The position numbers and the translations under genes were made by a program. Source: Dichotomicrobium sp964540795 (GTDB lineage: Bacteria; Pseudomonadota; Alphaproteobacteria; Rhizobiales; Rhodomicrobiaceae). From it: DNA of 64,000 nt. The notes under the pieces are model-generated. The model saw only the letters and a program-made list of their open reading frames with translations. It was not told the DNA's origin and ran no database searches. Shown here piece after piece: positions 44,485 through 54,349 of this stretch. The stretch covers positions 1 to 64,000 of the forward strand of contig CAZINX010000010.1 of NCBI GenBank assembly GCA_964540795.1, read 5' to 3'. Position 1 is the first letter of the stretch. Every line of letters starts with the position of its first letter.

Positions 44485-47400
44485 ATGGGCATTTCGGAAC
44501 TTTGCATCCGCCGTCCGGTCTTTGCGACGGTGCTGAGCCTGATCGTGTTCCTGCTCGGGCTGGTCGCCTATGAGCGGCTGAACGTGCGCGAATATCCGAA
44601 CATCGATCCGCCGGTCGTCAACGTCGAGACGAATTATCAGGGCGCGAGCGCGGCGATCATCGAAACGGAAGTCACACAGATTCTCGAAGAATCGCTCGCG
44701 GGCATCGAGGGCGTCGACTACATCAACTCGGTCAGCCGCGAGGAAGCCAGCCAGATCACCGTCAACTTCAATCTGGACCGCGACGCGGACGCCGCCGCGG
44801 CGGATGTGCGCGACCGCGTGAGTCGCGTGCGCGGCAACTTGCCCGATGAGATCGACGAGCCGGTGATCCAGAAGGTGGAGGCTGACGCGCAGCCGATCAT
44901 CTATCTCGCGTTCTCAAGCGACCAGCACTCCGCTCTGGAAATCACCGATTTTGCCGACCGTTACGTCAAGGACCAGCTCCAGACGCTGGGCGGCGTCGCG
45001 CAGGTCCGCATCTTCGGCGAGCGCGAATACTCCATGCGCCTGTGGATCGATCCGCTGCGCATGGCGGCCTACGATCTCACCCCGCAGGATGTCGAGAATG
45101 CGCTGCGCCGACAGAACGTCGAGGTGCCGGCCGGCCGGATCGAAAGCCGGCTGCGCGAATTCACGGTCCTGTCCGAAACCGATCTGCGCACGCCGCAGCA
45201 GTTCAACGACCTCGTCATCAAGCAGGCCGACGGCTATCTGGTGCGCCTCTCCGATATTGGCCGCGCCGAGCTGGGTCCGCTGGATGAGCGCCGCGTCGTG
45301 CGCTTTAACGGCGAACCCGCGATCGCGCTCGGCGTCATCAAGCAGGCGACGGCGAACCCTCTGGACGTATCCGCCGCAGTGCGCGAGGCGCTGCCGCGGG
45401 TGCTCGATACGCTGCCAGAAGGGATGAATGTCGAGATCGCGCATGACGCCTCGGTGTTCATTCAGGAATCGCTCGACAACGTCTACATGACGATCGCCGA
45501 GGCGGTCGTGCTGGTGCTGCTGATCATCTTCTTGTTCCTGCACTCGCTGCGCGCCACCTTGATTCCGCTGGTGACGATCCCGCTGTCGCTCGTCGGCGCC
45601 TTCGCGCTGATGCTGCTGTTCGGCTTCTCCATCAACACCCTGACGCTGCTGGCGTTCGTGCTGGCGATCGGTCTTGTGGTGGACGACGCCATCGTAATGC
45701 TGGAAAACATCGCCCGGCATGTGGAAGAGGGCGAGACACCCTTCAATGCCGCGCTGAAAGGCGCGAAGGAAATAACCTTCGCCATCATCTCGATGTCGCT
45801 GACGCTCGTCGCGGTGTTCGTGCCGGTCGGCTTTCTCACCGGCCAGACCGGCCAGCTGTTCACCGAATTCGCCTGGACGCTCGCCGGCGCGGTGCTGGTT
45901 TCCGGGTTCGTCGCGCTGACGCTGACGCCGATGATGTGCTCGAAGATGCTCAAACGCGAGCCGCGCCCGAACCTGTTGATCCGCGTGATCGAGGGGGCGC
46001 TGCGCGGCCTGACCGCGGGATATCGCTGGCTCCTGCGCGCTTGCTTGCGCGCGCGGCCGCTTGTGCTTCTGATTGGCCTCATCCTGGCTGGCGCCGGCGC
46101 GTACCTGTTCACGCAACTCCCATCCGAACTCGCGCCTTACGAGGATCAGGGCACGATCGTCGGCGTCTTCATGGCTCCGCAGGGCGCAACGATCGACTAC
46201 ACCGACAAATATGCCCGCCAGCTTGAGGCGATCTACGAGAAGACTGACGATGTGGCGCGTTACTTCGTCGTGTCCGGCTTCCCGACAGTGACGCAGGGCA
46301 TCAGCTTCGTGAAGACGACGCCGTGGGATGAACGCGAACGCAGCCAGCGCGACATCGTCAACGAACTGCAGCCGCAGATGTTCGGCGTGCCGGGCGTGCT
46401 GGCGTTCCCGGTGAATCCGCCGCCGCTCGGCCAGAGCGTGCGTGATCAGCCGATCCAGCTCGTGGTCATGACGTCCGAGAGCTATGCGACGCTGAATGGC
46501 TATGTTGAACAGATCCTCGACAAGGCGCAGGGCAGCGGCACCCTGCAAAACCTCGATAGCGACCTCGACCTGAACAAGCCGCAACTCAAGGTGGACGTCG
46601 ACCGGAACAAGGTCGCCGCGCTCGACGTCGATCTGGAGACCCTGGGGCGCACGCTGGAGTCGCTGCTCGGCGGTCGGCAGGTCACGCGCTTCAAGCGCGA
46701 GGGCCAGCAGTATGACGTCGTGGTCCAGGTGGCCGCCGAGGACCGCGTGACGCCAGCGGACCTGGAACAGATTTACGTGCGCGCGGAAAACGGCGCGATG
46801 ATCCAGCTCTCCAACCTCGTGACCCTGGAGGAGACGGTCGCGCCGAAAGAACTCAACCGCTTCAACCAGCTTCGCGCCGCGACCTTCACCGCGACGCTCG
46901 CCGAAGGCGCGACGCTGGGCGAGGCGCTGAACGAACTGGAAGAGATCGTCCGCGAGGTGGTCCCGTCCACCGCGCAGGTGGACTACGCGGGCCAGTCGAG
47001 AGAATTCAAGGAATCCAGCGCGGAAATCTATATCACCTTCATCCTTGCGCTCGCCTTTATCTACTTGGTGCTTTCGGCGCAATTCGAGAGCTTCATCGAT
47101 CCGCTCACGATCATGCTCACGGTGCCGCTGTCGATCACTGGCGGCCTTCTGGCGCTCTATCTGACGGGCAGCACGCTGAACATCTACAGTCAGGTCGGTC
47201 TGGTGACGCTGATCGGGCTCATCACCAAGCACGGCATCCTGATCGTCGAGTTCGCCAACCAGATACGCATTCGCGGCAAGACAACACATGACGCCGTGCT
47301 GGAAGCCTCGGTCTTGCGCCTGCGGCCGATCCTGATGACCACGGGCGCGACGATCCTCGGCGCGACGCCGCTCGCAATCGCCAGCGGCGCGGGCGCGGAG

Positions 47401-47571
47401 AGCCGGCAGGATATCGGCCTGGTGATCGTCGGCGGCCTGCTGGTCGGCACGCTTTTCACGCTGTTCGTCATCCCGGTCGTCTATACCTATTTCGCCCGGA
47501 AGACGATGCCCGGCCCGATCACAGACTCCGAGGAAGCCGCGCCGGGCGCCGCGCCGAAGCCGGCGGAGTAG
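44485..47571 (+). CDS. RND-family efflux pump, inner-membrane subunit (system 2)
   Basis: A 1028-residue HAE1-type transporter: ELCIRRPVFATVLSLIVFLL at the start, GLVVDDAIVMLENIARHVEE in helix 4, GLITKHGILIVEFANQIR in the second half. It is closer to the MexK/AcrB-like multidrug group than system 1, to judge by YQGASAAIIETEVTQILEES. CGCAGGAGCATCGCC precedes the ATG. It forms an operon with the adaptor gene; no TolC-type channel gene follows. Confidence 0.93.
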   Translation: MGISELCIRRPVFATVLSLIVFLLGLVAYERLNVREYPNIDPPVVNVETNYQGASAAIIETEVTQILEESLAGIEGVDYINSVSREEASQITVNFNLDRDADAAAADVRDRVSRVRGNLPDEIDEPVIQKVEADAQPIIYLAFSSDQHSALEITDFADRYVKDQLQTLGGVAQVRIFGEREYSMRLWIDPLRMAAYDLTPQDVENALRRQNVEVPAGRIESRLREFTVLSETDLRTPQQFNDLVIKQADGYLVRLSDIGRAELGPLDERRVVRFNGEPAIALGVIKQATANPLDVSAAVREALPRVLDTLPEGMNVEIAHDASVFIQESLDNVYMTIAEAVVLVLLIIFLFLHSLRATLIPLVTIPLSLVGAFALMLLFGFSINTLTLLAFVLAIGLVVDDAIVMLENIARHVEEGETPFNAALKGAKEITFAIISMSLTLVAVFVPVGFLTGQTGQLFTEFAWTLAGAVLVSGFVALTLTPMMCSKMLKREPRPNLLIRVIEGALRGLTAGYRWLLRACLRARPLVLLIGLILAGAGAYLFTQLPSELAPYEDQGTIVGVFMAPQGATIDYTDKYARQLEAIYEKTDDVARYFVVSGFPTVTQGISFVKTTPWDERERSQRDIVNELQPQMFGVPGVLAFPVNPPPLGQSVRDQPIQLVVMTSESYATLNGYVEQILDKAQGSGTLQNLDSDLDLNKPQLKVDVDRNKVAALDVDLETLGRTLESLLGGRQVTRFKREGQQYDVVVQVAAEDRVTPADLEQIYVRAENGAMIQLSNLVTLEETVAPKELNRFNQLRAATFTATLAEGATLGEALNELEEIVREVVPSTAQVDYAGQSREFKESSAEIYITFILALAFIYLVLSAQFESFIDPLTIMLTVPLSITGGLLALYLTGSTLNIYSQVGLVTLIGLITKHGILIVEFANQIRIRGKTTHDAVLEASVLRLRPILMTTGATILGATPLAIASGAGAESRQDIGLVIVGGLLVGTLFTLFVIPVVYTYFARKTMPGPITDSEEAAPGAAPKPAE

Positions 47572-47741
47572 CCTGTCCGGCCGCCGCCGGCGACGCATTG
47601 CGCACGATGCCGCTTTGATAGGCATCAAGGACGGCTGCGCGCTCCCATGCAATAATTTGAAGATAATTCGACAGCGCGCCGTGCGGCCGTCCCAGCGCCT
47701 GCGCATGGGGTGCGTGTCGCAAGAAGTGCAGGGAGAAGCGC

Positions 47742-49085
47742 ATGACAGCACACGACGATGAAACGCCGAAGACGGGCGCGCGGCCGGATCGCCGGCAGTT
47801 CATCAAGCTCGCCGCCGGCGCGGCGGGCGTCGCCATGCTGCCGGGCGCGGGCGGTCAGGCGCGGGCCGAGCCGTTCAGGACCGGCGCGCGCATCGTCATC
47901 GCCGGCGCGGGCGCTGGCGGCATCAGCGCGGCATCGCGCCTGTCGCAGATGACCGAGGGCGCGCGCATCACCATCATCGACGCGCGCGAAAACCACTACT
48001 TCCAGCCGGGCTACACGCTGGTCGCCAGCGGGGTCTGGACCCAGGACAGGGTCATCTCCTCGAATGCCGAATATATTCCGCGCAACGTGGAGTGGATCAA
48101 ATCCGCAGTCGCCGAGTTCGACCCGGACGGCAACAAGGTCGTCACGGCAGAGGGCCAGAACGTGCCCTACGACTTCCTGATCGTGGCGACCGGCTGCATC
48201 CTCGACTATCCGGCCATCGAAGGCATGGAAGAAGGGTTGATCGGCCGCGAGGGCATATCGAGCATCTACGCCAGCCCGGAAGCCGCCGCCGCGTCGTGGG
48301 AAGCCATGCAGCAATTCGTCGAAACCGGCGGCACGGGTCTTTTCACCCGTCCGGCCACGGAGATGAAATGCGCCGGCGCCCCGCTCAAATACACGTTCCT
48401 CACCGATGACCGGCTCCGGCGCGCGGGCAATCGCGGCAAGGCCGAACTGATCTACAACGCGCACAACGACGAGACCTTCTCCGTGCCGGTTGTCGACGAC
48501 AAGGTCCGCGAACTGTTCGCGCAGCGCGACATTTCATGGAACAAAAGCCACGTGCTCCGCGCCATCGATCCCGGCCAGCGCGTCGCCACCTTCGACACGC
48601 CGGAGGGCACGAAGGCGCTGGATTACGACTTCATCCACGTCATCCCGCCGATGCGCACGCCGGAGCCGGTGCGCAATTCCCCGCTGCCCTGGCGCGAAGG
48701 GCCGTTCGCGGCGGATGGCTGGATCGAGGTCGACAAGGCCACAATGCAGCACCGGCGCTACCCCAACGTTTTCGGCATCGGGGATGTCAACGGCGTGCCG
48801 AAGGGCAAGACGGCGGCCAGCGTGAAGTGGCAGATGCCGGTTGCCGCGCAGAACATGCTCGCGGTCGCGGCGGACAAGGAGATGACCGCGACCTATAACG
48901 GCTACACGTCCTGCCCGATGGTCACGCGCGTCGGCCAGGCCATGCTCATCGAGTTCGACTACGAGAACAATCTCGTGCCGTCCTTCCCGTTCATCGACCC
49001 GCTCAAGCCCATGTGGCTGTCCTGGGTGATCGAGGAGCAGGGTCTCAAACCCACCTACTACGCCATGTTGCGCGGGCTTGCCTGA
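47742..49085 (+). CDS. Sulfide:quinone oxidoreductase-like flavoprotein
   Basis: A 447-residue FAD protein with a Tat signal (DRRQFIKLAAGAAG at residues 16-29). The Rossmann start is IVIAGAGAGGISAASRLSQM, followed by HYFQPGYTLVASGVW, typical of sulfide:quinone reductases. Candidate redox cysteines are in ATGCILDYP, TEMKCAGAP and TSCPMVTRVG. It would oxidise sulfide in the periplasm and pass electrons to quinone through the C-terminal part. The next gene encodes a small membrane protein 13 bp away. Confidence 0.85.
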   Translation: MTAHDDETPKTGARPDRRQFIKLAAGAAGVAMLPGAGGQARAEPFRTGARIVIAGAGAGGISAASRLSQMTEGARITIIDARENHYFQPGYTLVASGVWTQDRVISSNAEYIPRNVEWIKSAVAEFDPDGNKVVTAEGQNVPYDFLIVATGCILDYPAIEGMEEGLIGREGISSIYASPEAAAASWEAMQQFVETGGTGLFTRPATEMKCAGAPLKYTFLTDDRLRRAGNRGKAELIYNAHNDETFSVPVVDDKVRELFAQRDISWNKSHVLRAIDPGQRVATFDTPEGTKALDYDFIHVIPPMRTPEPVRNSPLPWREGPFAADGWIEVDKATMQHRRYPNVFGIGDVNGVPKGKTAASVKWQMPVAAQNMLAVAADKEMTATYNGYTSCPMVTRVGQAMLIEFDYENNLVPSFPFIDPLKPMWLSWVIEEQGLKPTYYAMLRGLA

Positions 49086-49098
49086 GGGAGGTGCAGCA

Positions 49099-49476
49099 AT
49101 GAAAGACTTTCATCCCGTAACGCTATTCGCCATCGCCCAGGAGGCTCTGGGCATCTGGCTGTGGGCCGCTGTCGCCGCCGCTGCGCTGGTGGTGCTTCTG
49201 TATATCGTCGCCTTCGCCCGGGGCGTGCGCTTCGCCGGCGCGCCGCGGTCCCTCGCCTTCGTGATAGGCATCGGCGCGAGCATCGCCACGATCGTCGTTG
49301 CGCCGCTGCTCACGCAGGCGGCCTACCGTGATCTGGCCGGGCTGGTGGACTGGGGCGCGCTGATCCTTGCGGGCATTGGCGCAGGCGTCGCGGCGTTCCT
49401 CGCTCTGCTGCCGCTGTTCGCGCTGCTTGCGGGACGGCGTCGCGGCACGGCCCAGGCCGTGCCGCGCAGCGCCTGA
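49099..49476 (+). CDS. Small membrane protein linked to SQR (DUF5368-like)
   Basis: A 125-residue protein with three hydrophobic helices (ALGIWLWAAVAAAALVVLLY, SLAFVIGIGASIATIVVAPL, WGALILAGIGAGVAAFLALL). GGGAGGTG fixes the start. Genes of this kind (DUF5368, from memory) follow SQR genes in alphaproteobacteria. It may anchor or assist the oxidoreductase; function unknown. Confidence 0.65.
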   Translation: MKDFHPVTLFAIAQEALGIWLWAAVAAAALVVLLYIVAFARGVRFAGAPRSLAFVIGIGASIATIVVAPLLTQAAYRDLAGLVDWGALILAGIGAGVAAFLALLPLFALLAGRRRGTAQAVPRSA

Positions 49477-49582
49477 GCCATCGCCTGAAGGGGCCGTGAC
49501 CCACTACCTCTTGCCGCGTGCCATGCCAATGTCTTAGCCTTGTGCTCGGGAATTGCAACACCGGCAAGGGGCAAGCACAGGC

Positions 49583-50251
49583 ATGGCTTTCAGTACGGAC
49601 GCATGGCAGCGCAACGCGCGCCTGATCGACACGATCCAGGAGATGGACTTCAACCGCAGCTTGAGCGCGGGTACGCTCGATCAGGACGTCTTTAAGTATT
49701 ACGTTATTCAGGACTCGATCTACCTCGCCGCCTATGCCCGCGCGCTGGCGGCCGCCGCCGTGAAGGCCCCGGACTCCGAGGCAATGCTGACCTTCACCGG
49801 CTCCGCGCAGGAGGCGATCCAGGTCGAGCGCGCGCTGCACGCCAGCTATTTCGAAAAATTCGGCATCGACCCGGCGCAGGTGCGCGTGGCTGAGCCGTCG
49901 CCCACATGCCTCGCCTACACGAGCTATATGCTCGGCGTCGCGCACACGGCGGGCTACGCCGAACTGGTCGCGGCGATCCTGCCGTGCTTCTGGGTCTACT
50001 GGGAGGTTGGCAAGCGCATCGACGCCGAAGCCTCAGCCGACAACCCCTACCGCGCGTGGATCGACACCTATGCCGACGAGAGCTTCGGCGAGGCCGTGCA
50101 GGCGGTGATCGGCCATGTCGACCGCGCGGCGGAGGCGGCCGGCCCCGATACAGTCGCCGCGATGCACCACGCCTTCACGCGCACGACCCAGTATGAGTGG
50201 ATGTTCTGGGATGCGGCATGGCGTCGCGAGGACTGGCCCGTGAAACCATGA
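49583..50251 (+). CDS. TenA-family thiaminase II
   Basis: A 222-residue TenA-like helical protein. The catalytic cysteine is probably in AILPCFWVYWEVG; the start DFNRSLSAGTLDQDVFKYYVIQDSIYL is typical. It hydrolyses aminopyrimidine thiamine breakdown products for salvage. No TPP riboswitch is visible in the 106 bp upstream, and no other thiamine genes are adjacent. Confidence 0.88.
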   Translation: MAFSTDAWQRNARLIDTIQEMDFNRSLSAGTLDQDVFKYYVIQDSIYLAAYARALAAAAVKAPDSEAMLTFTGSAQEAIQVERALHASYFEKFGIDPAQVRVAEPSPTCLAYTSYMLGVAHTAGYAELVAAILPCFWVYWEVGKRIDAEASADNPYRAWIDTYADESFGEAVQAVIGHVDRAAEAAGPDTVAAMHHAFTRTTQYEWMFWDAAWRREDWPVKP

Positions 50252-50323
50252 GAATTCGCGCGGGCGCGCGATCGGGAAATTTCTATGCTATGCTCCATGA
50301 GCGCCTTAATCATGGAGCTGCGC

Positions 50324-51160
50324 ATGGGTATTCGCGTTTTTGTTCTCAGTCTGACCATCGTTGTTTTTGCTTCTCTTTCCGCGCCTGCCATCGCGCAAGA
50401 GCCGCCGGCCGCCACCCGCTGTCTCGCGCTCGCCGAGAGTGTGCCGCGTGTCCAGTACGCCTCGCTGAACACCGCATCGCTGTCGCAGTTCGAGGTGAAG
50501 ATCACCTTCGTCGGCCACGCGACCTTTCGCATCGAGAGCGCGGAGGGCGTCGTTATCGCCACCGATTATGCCGGCTACGCCGGACCGGGCCGCGTGCCCG
50601 ACGTCGTAACGATGAACCACGCGCATTCGACGCACTACACCAACAACCCCGACCCGGCCATCGACCATGTGCTGCGCGGCTGGGGCACGGAGGACGCGCC
50701 CGCCAAGCACCACATTACCGTGGACGATGTCCTGATCCGCAACGTGACGACCGACATCCGCCGCTGGGGCGGCATCCGCGAGAAGGACGGCAACTCGATC
50801 TTCATCTTCGAGGTGGCCGACATCTGCATCGGGCATCTGGGGCATCTGCACCACACGCTCGGCCCGGAATACCTCGGGATGATTGGCCAACTCGACGTGG
50901 TCATGGTGCCGGTCGACGGCTCCTACACGATGGCTCAGCCCGCGATGATGAGGGTGCTGGAGCTGCTGAAGGCCCGGCTCGTCCTGCCGATGCACTATTT
51001 CAGCCGGAACCGGCTGCAGACTTTTCTGGACCGGGTTGGCGAGGGTTATGACGTGGAGATCAGCAAATCCCCCTCGATCACCGTCACCGCGGCCAGCCTG
51101 CCGGCGAAGCCGACCGTGATGGTCCTGCCAGGGCCGGAGTTGCGCGGCTTCATCGACTAA
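50324..51160 (+). CDS. Secreted MBL-fold metallohydrolase-like protein
   Basis: A 278-residue protein with a signal peptide (about residues 1-25, ending APAIA) and a UlaG-like metallo-beta-lactamase fold: VKITFVGHATFRIES, VVTMNHAHSTHYTNN, VADICIGHLGHLHH and MVPVDGSYTM...LPMHYF. The usual HxHxDH reads HAHSTH, so the metal-binding Asp is replaced by Thr. GGAG precedes ATG 50324. Substrate unknown. The 229 bp after it show only a 44-codon reading frame from 51177 that I do not support as a gene. Confidence 0.75.
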   Translation: MGIRVFVLSLTIVVFASLSAPAIAQEPPAATRCLALAESVPRVQYASLNTASLSQFEVKITFVGHATFRIESAEGVVIATDYAGYAGPGRVPDVVTMNHAHSTHYTNNPDPAIDHVLRGWGTEDAPAKHHITVDDVLIRNVTTDIRRWGGIREKDGNSIFIFEVADICIGHLGHLHHTLGPEYLGMIGQLDVVMVPVDGSYTMAQPAMMRVLELLKARLVLPMHYFSRNRLQTFLDRVGEGYDVEISKSPSITVTAASLPAKPTVMVLPGPELRGFID

Positions 51161-51389
51161 CAGCAGTTGCGGCCGGATGGATGTCTACGGCGTCGACCTC
51201 GCCAGCCGGCCGCGCCCGCTCATACCGACCCGCCCGAAGGCTGGATCGCCGATCAGGGCGCGCGCCCGGATGCTTGACGAAGTCTTTCCAAGTGCAGCCT
51301 GTCCCATTTGAGCAAATGTCGCGACGAAATATTAGTCTCGATCGGATTTACTTGTTTCCGAAATCGAGTTGTGGCGTTTGGAAGGCCCC

Positions 51390-54164
51390 ATGCACTGGGA
51401 CGGCATCGCGAAGGCTTGCCCTGACGGAATTCTGGTCGTTGACCGGAGTGGGCGGATTATGTGGGTCAACGATGCGGCGCGCCGCATGTTCGGCTGGCCG
51501 GGCAATTCGTTGATCGGCCAGCACGTCAACATGCTTGTACCCCAAGGTCTTCGCCGGCGCCATGCAGCCATGATGCGCGCCAGGCGCGGGTCGCTGCGCA
51601 GTCCGGTCAACATGTCCCGCTGGCGGCCCGCCCGGGCCCAGCGCCGCAACGGCACGCAGTTCCCCATCAGGGTCTGGCTCGCCAGCGACACAGAGTACGG
51701 CCAGCAGCGCGTCGTCGCCTTCGTCCGCGACATGAGCGAACTTGCCGCGAGCGAGGCCGCCGTCGTCGACGCGCACGCCGCGCTTGCGGAGAAGGGCGAG
51801 CAAAACGCCCTGCTCGCGCTGGTCGCCGAGCATATCTCCGACTGCGTCGTGATTACCGACGCGCAAGGCCGTGTGATCTGGGTCAACAAGGCGATGGAGC
51901 GGCTCACCGGCTACAGCGCGGACGAGTTTCGCGGGCGCAGGCCTGGCGATTTGCTGCAGGGACCGGAGACCGACCCGGCTGCCGTGCAGCGTATCGCCGC
52001 GGCGCTCCGCGCTGGTGAGGATATCCGCTGCACGCTTCTCAATTACGCCAAGAGCGGCGAGAGCTACTGGACCGACCTGAACATCTGCCCAGTTCGGGAT
52101 GCCGAAGGCCGGATCGACAAGTTCATCGCCGTGCAGCGCGACGTCACGGCGGACTGCCAGCAGAAGCGGGCGCTGGACGCCGCCCGGCGCGCGGCGGAGC
52201 GGGCCGAGAGCCGTCTGTCATCGGCGATCGAGGCCATCTCGGAAGGCTTCGTCATCTACGACGAATATGACCGGCTGGTCATGGCCAACAGCGCCTACAA
52301 GCAGATGCGCGCGGAAGACGCCGACAAGATCGTCCCGGGCGTCACCTTCGAGGACATCGTGCGGACAGCCGTGGAGCGCGGCCATTTCGATACCGAAGGC
52401 GAAGACCCTGAGACCTGGGTTCAGCGCCAGATCGAAGCCCGCAAGTCGGCTACCGATGTGGAGACGCTGGTTCACTTTACCGACGGGCGCTGGATGCTGC
52501 GCCGGGAGCGGCGCACGCCGCAGGGCGAGATGATCGGCATCCGCTCGGACATCACCGGGTTCAAACGGCAGGAAGAGGCGCTGCGCGACGCCAAACTGAA
52601 GGCCGAACGCGCGGAGAACCGGCTGGCTTCGGCGATCGAGGCGATCTCCGAAGGGTTCGTGATCTACGATGCCGACGACCGTCTCGTCATGTGCAACAGC
52701 GCGCTGCGCGAACAATTCCCATTCCTCGCCGACCAGCTCGTACCCGGCGCGAAATTCGAGGATCTCATCCGCACCGCTGCCGAAAACGGTCACTTCGATA
52801 CGCAGGGCGAGGATCCCGGAACCTGGGTCGAACGGCAGATCGCAAAGCGCCGCGAGAGCGACCATGCCGAGACGCTGGTTCATTTTACCGACGGGCGATG
52901 GATGCTGCGCCGGGAGCGGCGCACGCCGCAGGGCGAGATGATCGGCATCCGCTCCGACGTCACCGCCTTCAAGCAGCAGGAAGCGGCGCTTGAAGAAGCC
53001 AGGGCAAGGGCCGAAGCCGCCGACAAGGCCAAGAGCGAGTTCGTCGCCAATATCAGTCACGAGCTGCGCACGCCAATCAACGGGATCATGGGCTTCGTCC
53101 AGCTCATGCTGATGGATGAGCTTCTGGAGAAACAGCGCGAGCGCGCCGAGATCATCCGATCCTCGTCCGAGCACCTGCTGCAACTCGTCAACGACCTGCT
53201 CGACCTGTCGCGGATCGCCAGCAACAGCATCGAACTGACGCCGGAGCCGTTCGATCTCGCGGCCCTGGCGCAGGAGACGGTAAGCCTGCTGAAGCCGCTC
53301 GCCGACGCAAAGGGGCTTGCGCTGCACGCTGACGTTTCCCTGCCCGCGAACGCGATGGTCGACGGGGACCGGGCGCGGGTGCGGCAAATTCTGTTCAACC
53401 TGATCGGCAACGGCATCAACTATACGAAGACGGGCGGGGTGACGCTCGCCGTGCGCGCCGCAGACAGCGCCGTTCTCTTCGAGATTGCCGACACGGGTTC
53501 CGGCATCCCGCCGGAGAAGCTGGAAGCGATCTTCGACCGCTTCACCCGCGCGGAGAGCGCAAGCATTTCGGGCGGCGCGGGCCTTGGTCTGGCGATCACG
53601 AAGGGCCTGGTCGAGCTGATGAATGGCAAGATTGACGTGCGCAGCGCGCCCGGGTCCGGCTCGACCTTCACGGTCCGCCTGCCGTTGCCCGTGTGCGCGC
53701 CGGATCCGGGTTCGGGGTCGGGGCCGGAAACGGGCGGAGCCGAGCCCTCGTCCGCCGGCTATGACATTCTTGTCGCAGAGGATCATCCGGTGAACCAGCG
53801 GCTCATCAGCGAGATGCTCGACGCGCTGCAGTGCCAGGTCACGTTGGCGGAGACCGGCCGGCAGGCGCTGGACGCGGTCGAGACAGGCGACTTCGACCTG
53901 ATAATCATGGACAACCAGATGCCGGAAATGACCGGGCTGGAGGCCATCGACCGCATCCGCGCGCGCAGGGACTGGAAGCGGCGCATCCCGATCATCGCGC
54001 TCACCGCCAACGCCATGCGCGGCGCGGAAACCGCCTATGCGGCAAAAGGCGTGGAGGCCTTCCTCACCAAGCCCTTCGAGTTGAATGAGGTCGTCGCGAC
54101 GATCCGTCGGCTCGGACAGGCCGGCCGCCAAATCCGCGTGAAGGCGCGCGCCAAAACGCGGTGA
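51390..54164 (+). CDS. Multi-PAS hybrid sensor histidine kinase
   Basis: A 924-residue soluble hybrid kinase: PAS1 (about 5-110), PAS2 (about 140-265), two near-identical PAS7-type domains (about 275-540), a HisKA domain with phospho-His557 in NISHELRTP, an HATPase domain (DTGSGIPPEKLE, GGAGLGLAITK), and a C-terminal receiver with phospho-Asp841 in LIIMDNQMPEMTG. PAS2 resembles a LOV domain (GRRPGDLLQGPETD) but lacks the photoactive cysteine. No membrane helix is seen. No partner regulator is adjacent, so output may pass to a separate Hpt protein. Confidence 0.92.
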   Translation: MHWDGIAKACPDGILVVDRSGRIMWVNDAARRMFGWPGNSLIGQHVNMLVPQGLRRRHAAMMRARRGSLRSPVNMSRWRPARAQRRNGTQFPIRVWLASDTEYGQQRVVAFVRDMSELAASEAAVVDAHAALAEKGEQNALLALVAEHISDCVVITDAQGRVIWVNKAMERLTGYSADEFRGRRPGDLLQGPETDPAAVQRIAAALRAGEDIRCTLLNYAKSGESYWTDLNICPVRDAEGRIDKFIAVQRDVTADCQQKRALDAARRAAERAESRLSSAIEAISEGFVIYDEYDRLVMANSAYKQMRAEDADKIVPGVTFEDIVRTAVERGHFDTEGEDPETWVQRQIEARKSATDVETLVHFTDGRWMLRRERRTPQGEMIGIRSDITGFKRQEEALRDAKLKAERAENRLASAIEAISEGFVIYDADDRLVMCNSALREQFPFLADQLVPGAKFEDLIRTAAENGHFDTQGEDPGTWVERQIAKRRESDHAETLVHFTDGRWMLRRERRTPQGEMIGIRSDVTAFKQQEAALEEARARAEAADKAKSEFVANISHELRTPINGIMGFVQLMLMDELLEKQRERAEIIRSSSEHLLQLVNDLLDLSRIASNSIELTPEPFDLAALAQETVSLLKPLADAKGLALHADVSLPANAMVDGDRARVRQILFNLIGNGINYTKTGGVTLAVRAADSAVLFEIADTGSGIPPEKLEAIFDRFTRAESASISGGAGLGLAITKGLVELMNGKIDVRSAPGSGSTFTVRLPLPVCAPDPGSGSGPETGGAEPSSAGYDILVAEDHPVNQRLISEMLDALQCQVTLAETGRQALDAVETGDFDLIIMDNQMPEMTGLEAIDRIRARRDWKRRIPIIALTANAMRGAETAYAAKGVEAFLTKPFELNEVVATIRRLGQAGRQIRVKARAKTR
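52209..53020 (+). repeat. In-frame tandem duplication of a PAS domain
   Basis: Two 408-bp units (136 codons) encode consecutive PAS domains. Over the last 90 bp or so of each unit (from 52461 and 52869) the DNA differs at about three positions, much closer than the upstream halves, which points to recent duplication or gene conversion. Confidence 0.8.
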
Positions 54165-54349
54165 TCGGCGGCCGCGCCGGTGTATCGAATACTCCCGGCT
54201 GAATGCATATGGCTCCGCAACCGATGCCGCGGTTGCTCGCGACACCCATCCCGCGATACTTAATTCACTGGAGTCATAATTGCGGAAAGCGACGCTGCGG
54301 CCTCGGATGCCGCACCGCGCATATGCGGCCTATCAGGGAGGAAGCTGCC

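Noticed and set aside
44914..47751. 945-codon open frame on the minus strand
   Set aside because: Antisense to the second RND pump; same compositional signs of a shadow frame.
49477..49582. TPP riboswitch upstream of tenA
   Set aside because: The conserved CUGAGA-type core and pairing are not visible.
51177..51311. 44-codon frame before the hybrid kinase
   Set aside because: No convincing ribosome-binding site or recognisable sequence.
52218..54245. 675-codon open frame on the minus strand
   Set aside because: Antisense to the hybrid kinase, whose domains are unambiguous.
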